A stretch of DNA of 64,000 bases. It comes from Streptomyces guryensis (GTDB lineage: Bacteria > Actinomycetota > Actinomycetes > Streptomycetales > Streptomycetaceae). Made by a program: the position numbers and the translations under genes. The notes under the pieces are model-generated. The model saw only the letters and a program-made list of their open reading frames with translations, had not been told where the DNA came from and made no database searches. Shown here piece after piece: positions 62,361 to 64,000 of this stretch (the first letter of the stretch is position 1; each line of letters begins with the position of its first letter). The DNA is taken from assembly GCF_021261325.1 (NCBI RefSeq), contig NZ_JAJSBI010000012.1, forward strand, positions 224,554 to 288,553. Direction: 5' to 3'.

Positions 62361-64000
62361 TTACTGCTGTTGTGTCCAGCCGGGCGGTACGACACCCTGC
62401 TGCGGCGGCTGGCCCTGCTGCGGGTCCTGGGGCGGCGGCTGCTGCCAGCCCTGGCCCGGTCCCGGCTGCTGCGGGGGCTGCCCCCAGCCCTGACCCGGCT
62501 GCGGCCCGCCGCCGGGCTGGCCGTAGAGCTGCTGCTGGGGATCCTGCTGCGGCGGCGCGTACCCCTGCTGGGGCTGCTGCGGGTACTGCATGTTCGGGTT
62601 GCCGAAGCCCTGCTGGGTGCGGGAGAAGTCCTCGGCGATGAGGGCCGCGAGATCGAAGTAGGCCTCGCGGGTCTTGGGACGCATCATCTCGAGGTCCACC
62701 TCGGCGCCCGCCGCGAGATGTTCGTCGAAGGGGATCACGACGACACCGCGGCAGCGGGTCTCGAAGTGCGCGACGATGTCCTCCACCTTGATCATCTTGC
62801 CCGTCTCGCGGACACCGGAGATCACCGTGACCGACCGCTGCACGAGATCGGCGAAGCCGTTCGCCGACAGCCAGTCGAGCGTGGTCGAGGCGCTGCTCGC
62901 ACCGTCCACCGACGGGGTGGAGATGATGATCAACTGGTCGGCGAGGTCGAGGACCCCGCGCATCGCGCTGTAGAGCAGACCGGTACCCGAGTCGGTGAGG
63001 ATGATCGGGTACTGCCGGCCCAGGACGTCGAGCGCGCTGCGGTAGTCCTGGTCGTTGAAGGTGGTGGAGACCGCCGGGTCCACGTCGTTGGCGATGATCT
63101 CGAGGCCCGAGGGCGCCTGCGAGGTGAAGCGGCGGATGTCCATGTAGCTGTGCAGCTGCGGGATCGCCTGGACGAGGTCACGGATGGTGGCGCCCGTCTC
63201 ACGCCGGACCCGTCGGCCGAGCGTGCCGGCGTCCGGGTTGGCGTCGATCGCCAGGATCTTGTCCTGGCGCTCGGTGGCGAGCGTGGCGCCGAGCGACATG
63301 GTCGTCGTGGTCTTGCCGACGCCGCCCTTGAGGCTGATCACCGCGATCCGGTAGCAGGACATCACCGGTGTGCGGATCAGACCGAGCTTTCGCTCCCGCT
63401 CCGCCGCCTCCTTCTTGGCGCCGAGCTTGAAGCGGGACGGGGCCTGGTTGTTCTTGCGGGCCTTCGGCTGGTTGCGCAGCAGCCGGTCGGAGGAGAGCTC
63501 CACCGCGGCGTTGTAACCGAGCGGGGTCCCCGGCGCGGCTTGCTGCTGCTGCGGCGGTGCGCCGGGTCCGGCCTGGGGGCCGGGCGGGGCGGTCCAGCCC
63601 TGGTTGCCGTACGCACCCGGTTGCTGCTGCTGGGGCGCCTGCTGCTGTGGAGCCTGCTGCGGGGGCTGGACCGGAGGCTGCTGCTGCGGTGCGGGCTGCT
63701 GCTGGGCGGGCTGCGGGTAGCCGTAACCGGCCTGCTCGGGCTGCGGCGGGTAGCCGTAACCGGCGGGCGGCTGCGGCTGCGGCGCCTGCTGCGGGGGCTG
63801 GGCGGGCGGCTGCGGCTGAGCGGCCTGGGGCGGCTGCTGCGGGTAGCCGTAGCCGGCGGCCTGTGGCTGGGGCTGGGCCTGGCGCGGGTCTGCCGGTGCG
63901 GGCTGGCCGCCCTGTGCCGGGTAGCCGGGCTGCGGGTCGGCCGGGCCGAAGGCGCCCTGCGGAGGGGGCTGGTGGGCCGGCTGGCCCGGCTGCGGCTGGG
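62361..64000 (-). CDS. MinD/EspI-like ATPase with Pro/Gln-rich N-terminus (5' end outside window)
   Basis: The frame is open on the minus strand to the window edge, so the protein exceeds 546 residues. The visible N-terminal part is Pro/Gln-rich with repeated AGYGYPQ-like motifs. The conserved ATPase domain follows, with deviant Walker A KGGVGKTTTT, then LAIDANPDAGTLG and LTDSGTGLL. The C-terminal tail is again Gln/Pro/Gly-rich. MinD-like proteins of this build (EspI type) are found beside type VII secretion genes. From memory S. coelicolor has its ESX genes in this region, so this may be the edge of that locus. A start inside the window (63503) would cut off part of the repeat domain. Confidence 0.87.
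   Translation of the reverse strand, partial: QPQPGQPAHQPPPQGAFGPADPQPGYPAQGGQPAPADPRQAQPQPQAAGYGYPQQPPQAAQPQPPAQPPQQAPQPQPPAGYGYPPQPEQAGYGYPQPAQQQPAPQQQPPVQPPQQAPQQQAPQQQQPGAYGNQGWTAPPGPQAGPGAPPQQQQAAPGTPLGYNAAVELSSDRLLRNQPKARKNNQAPSRFKLGAKKEAAERERKLGLIRTPVMSCYRIAVISLKGGVGKTTTTMSLGATLATERQDKILAIDANPDAGTLGRRVRRETGATIRDLVQAIPQLHSYMDIRRFTSQAPSGLEIIANDVDPAVSTTFNDQDYRSALDVLGRQYPIILTDSGTGLLYSAMRGVLDLADQLIIISTPSVDGASSASTTLDWLSANGFADLVQRSVTVISGVRETGKMIKVEDIVAHFETRCRGVVVIPFDEHLAAGAEVDLEMMRPKTREAYFDLAALIAEDFSRTQQGFGNPNMQYPQQPQQGYAPPQQDPQQQLYGQPGGGPQPGQGWGQPPQQPGPGQGWQQPPPQDPQQGQPPQQGVVPPGWTQQQ

Overview
The window is a chromosomal segment of a Streptomyces-type actinomycete. The evidence is very high GC with GC-rich third codon positions, frequent GTG starts, ATGA/GTGA overlaps between genes, Tat-dependent lipoproteins, two dispersed repeat families of a kind seen between Streptomyces genes, and a gene order (dxr, rip, ispG, proS, rimP-nusA-ylxR-infB, rbfA-truB, ribF) that from memory matches the SCO56xx-SCO57xx region of S. 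coelicolor. No tRNA, rRNA, CRISPR array, integrase or insertion sequence was seen. All family assignments come from reading motifs, not from a search.

Region 1 (1-14341), polyamine and GABA use. A PotD-PotA-PotB-PotC importer is followed by a PuuB-like FAD oxidase. Further on lie a 4-aminobutyrate aminotransferase, a PucR-type regulator and an aldehyde dehydrogenase. Together these could carry putrescine to GABA and on to succinate. Interleaved are a small hypothetical protein, a PAP2 phosphatase and a membrane-anchored P-loop ATPase of unknown role.

Region 2 (14467-32600), a probable complete fucogalacto-xyloglucan utilisation locus. Secreted GH74 and GH12 endo-xyloglucanases, an ABC importer without its own ATPase, and four enzymes without signal peptides (GH3, GH42, GH95, GH31) match the backbone and every side-chain sugar of xyloglucan. 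A LacI-type regulator and four copies of the palindrome TCGAAGCGCTTCGA sit on the three promoters. A secreted chorismate mutase ends the main operon. A decayed secreted-protein relic sits beside the last operator.

Region 3 (33074-43009), housekeeping. An acyl-CoA dehydrogenase is followed by two MEP isoprenoid genes (dxr, ispG) around a site-2-type membrane protease, a strange degenerate repeat tract, two GNAT acetyltransferases and proS. Decayed FMN-binding, ApbE and ferric-reductase relics follow proS (43085-43875).

Region 4 (43882-49782), accessory. A double AsnC regulator is divergent from an M20 amidohydrolase, DUF3311 and sodium symporter operon. On the minus strand a Tat lipoprotein, a ferritin-like protein and a kinase-fold protein lacking its catalytic residues form a small operon.

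Region 5 (49985-62278), the translation and ribosome-maturation operon rimP-nusA-ylxR-infB, then DUF503-rbfA-truB, then ribF. Between truB and ribF lies a 1234-residue protein with a trypsin-like fold, a P-loop NTPase and a helical-repeat tail. It has lost its catalytic Ser and its Walker A Lys, and it carries both intergenic repeat families in frame inside its coding sequence. The window ends in a MinD/EspI-like Pro/Gln-rich ATPase that may mark the edge of a type VII secretion locus.
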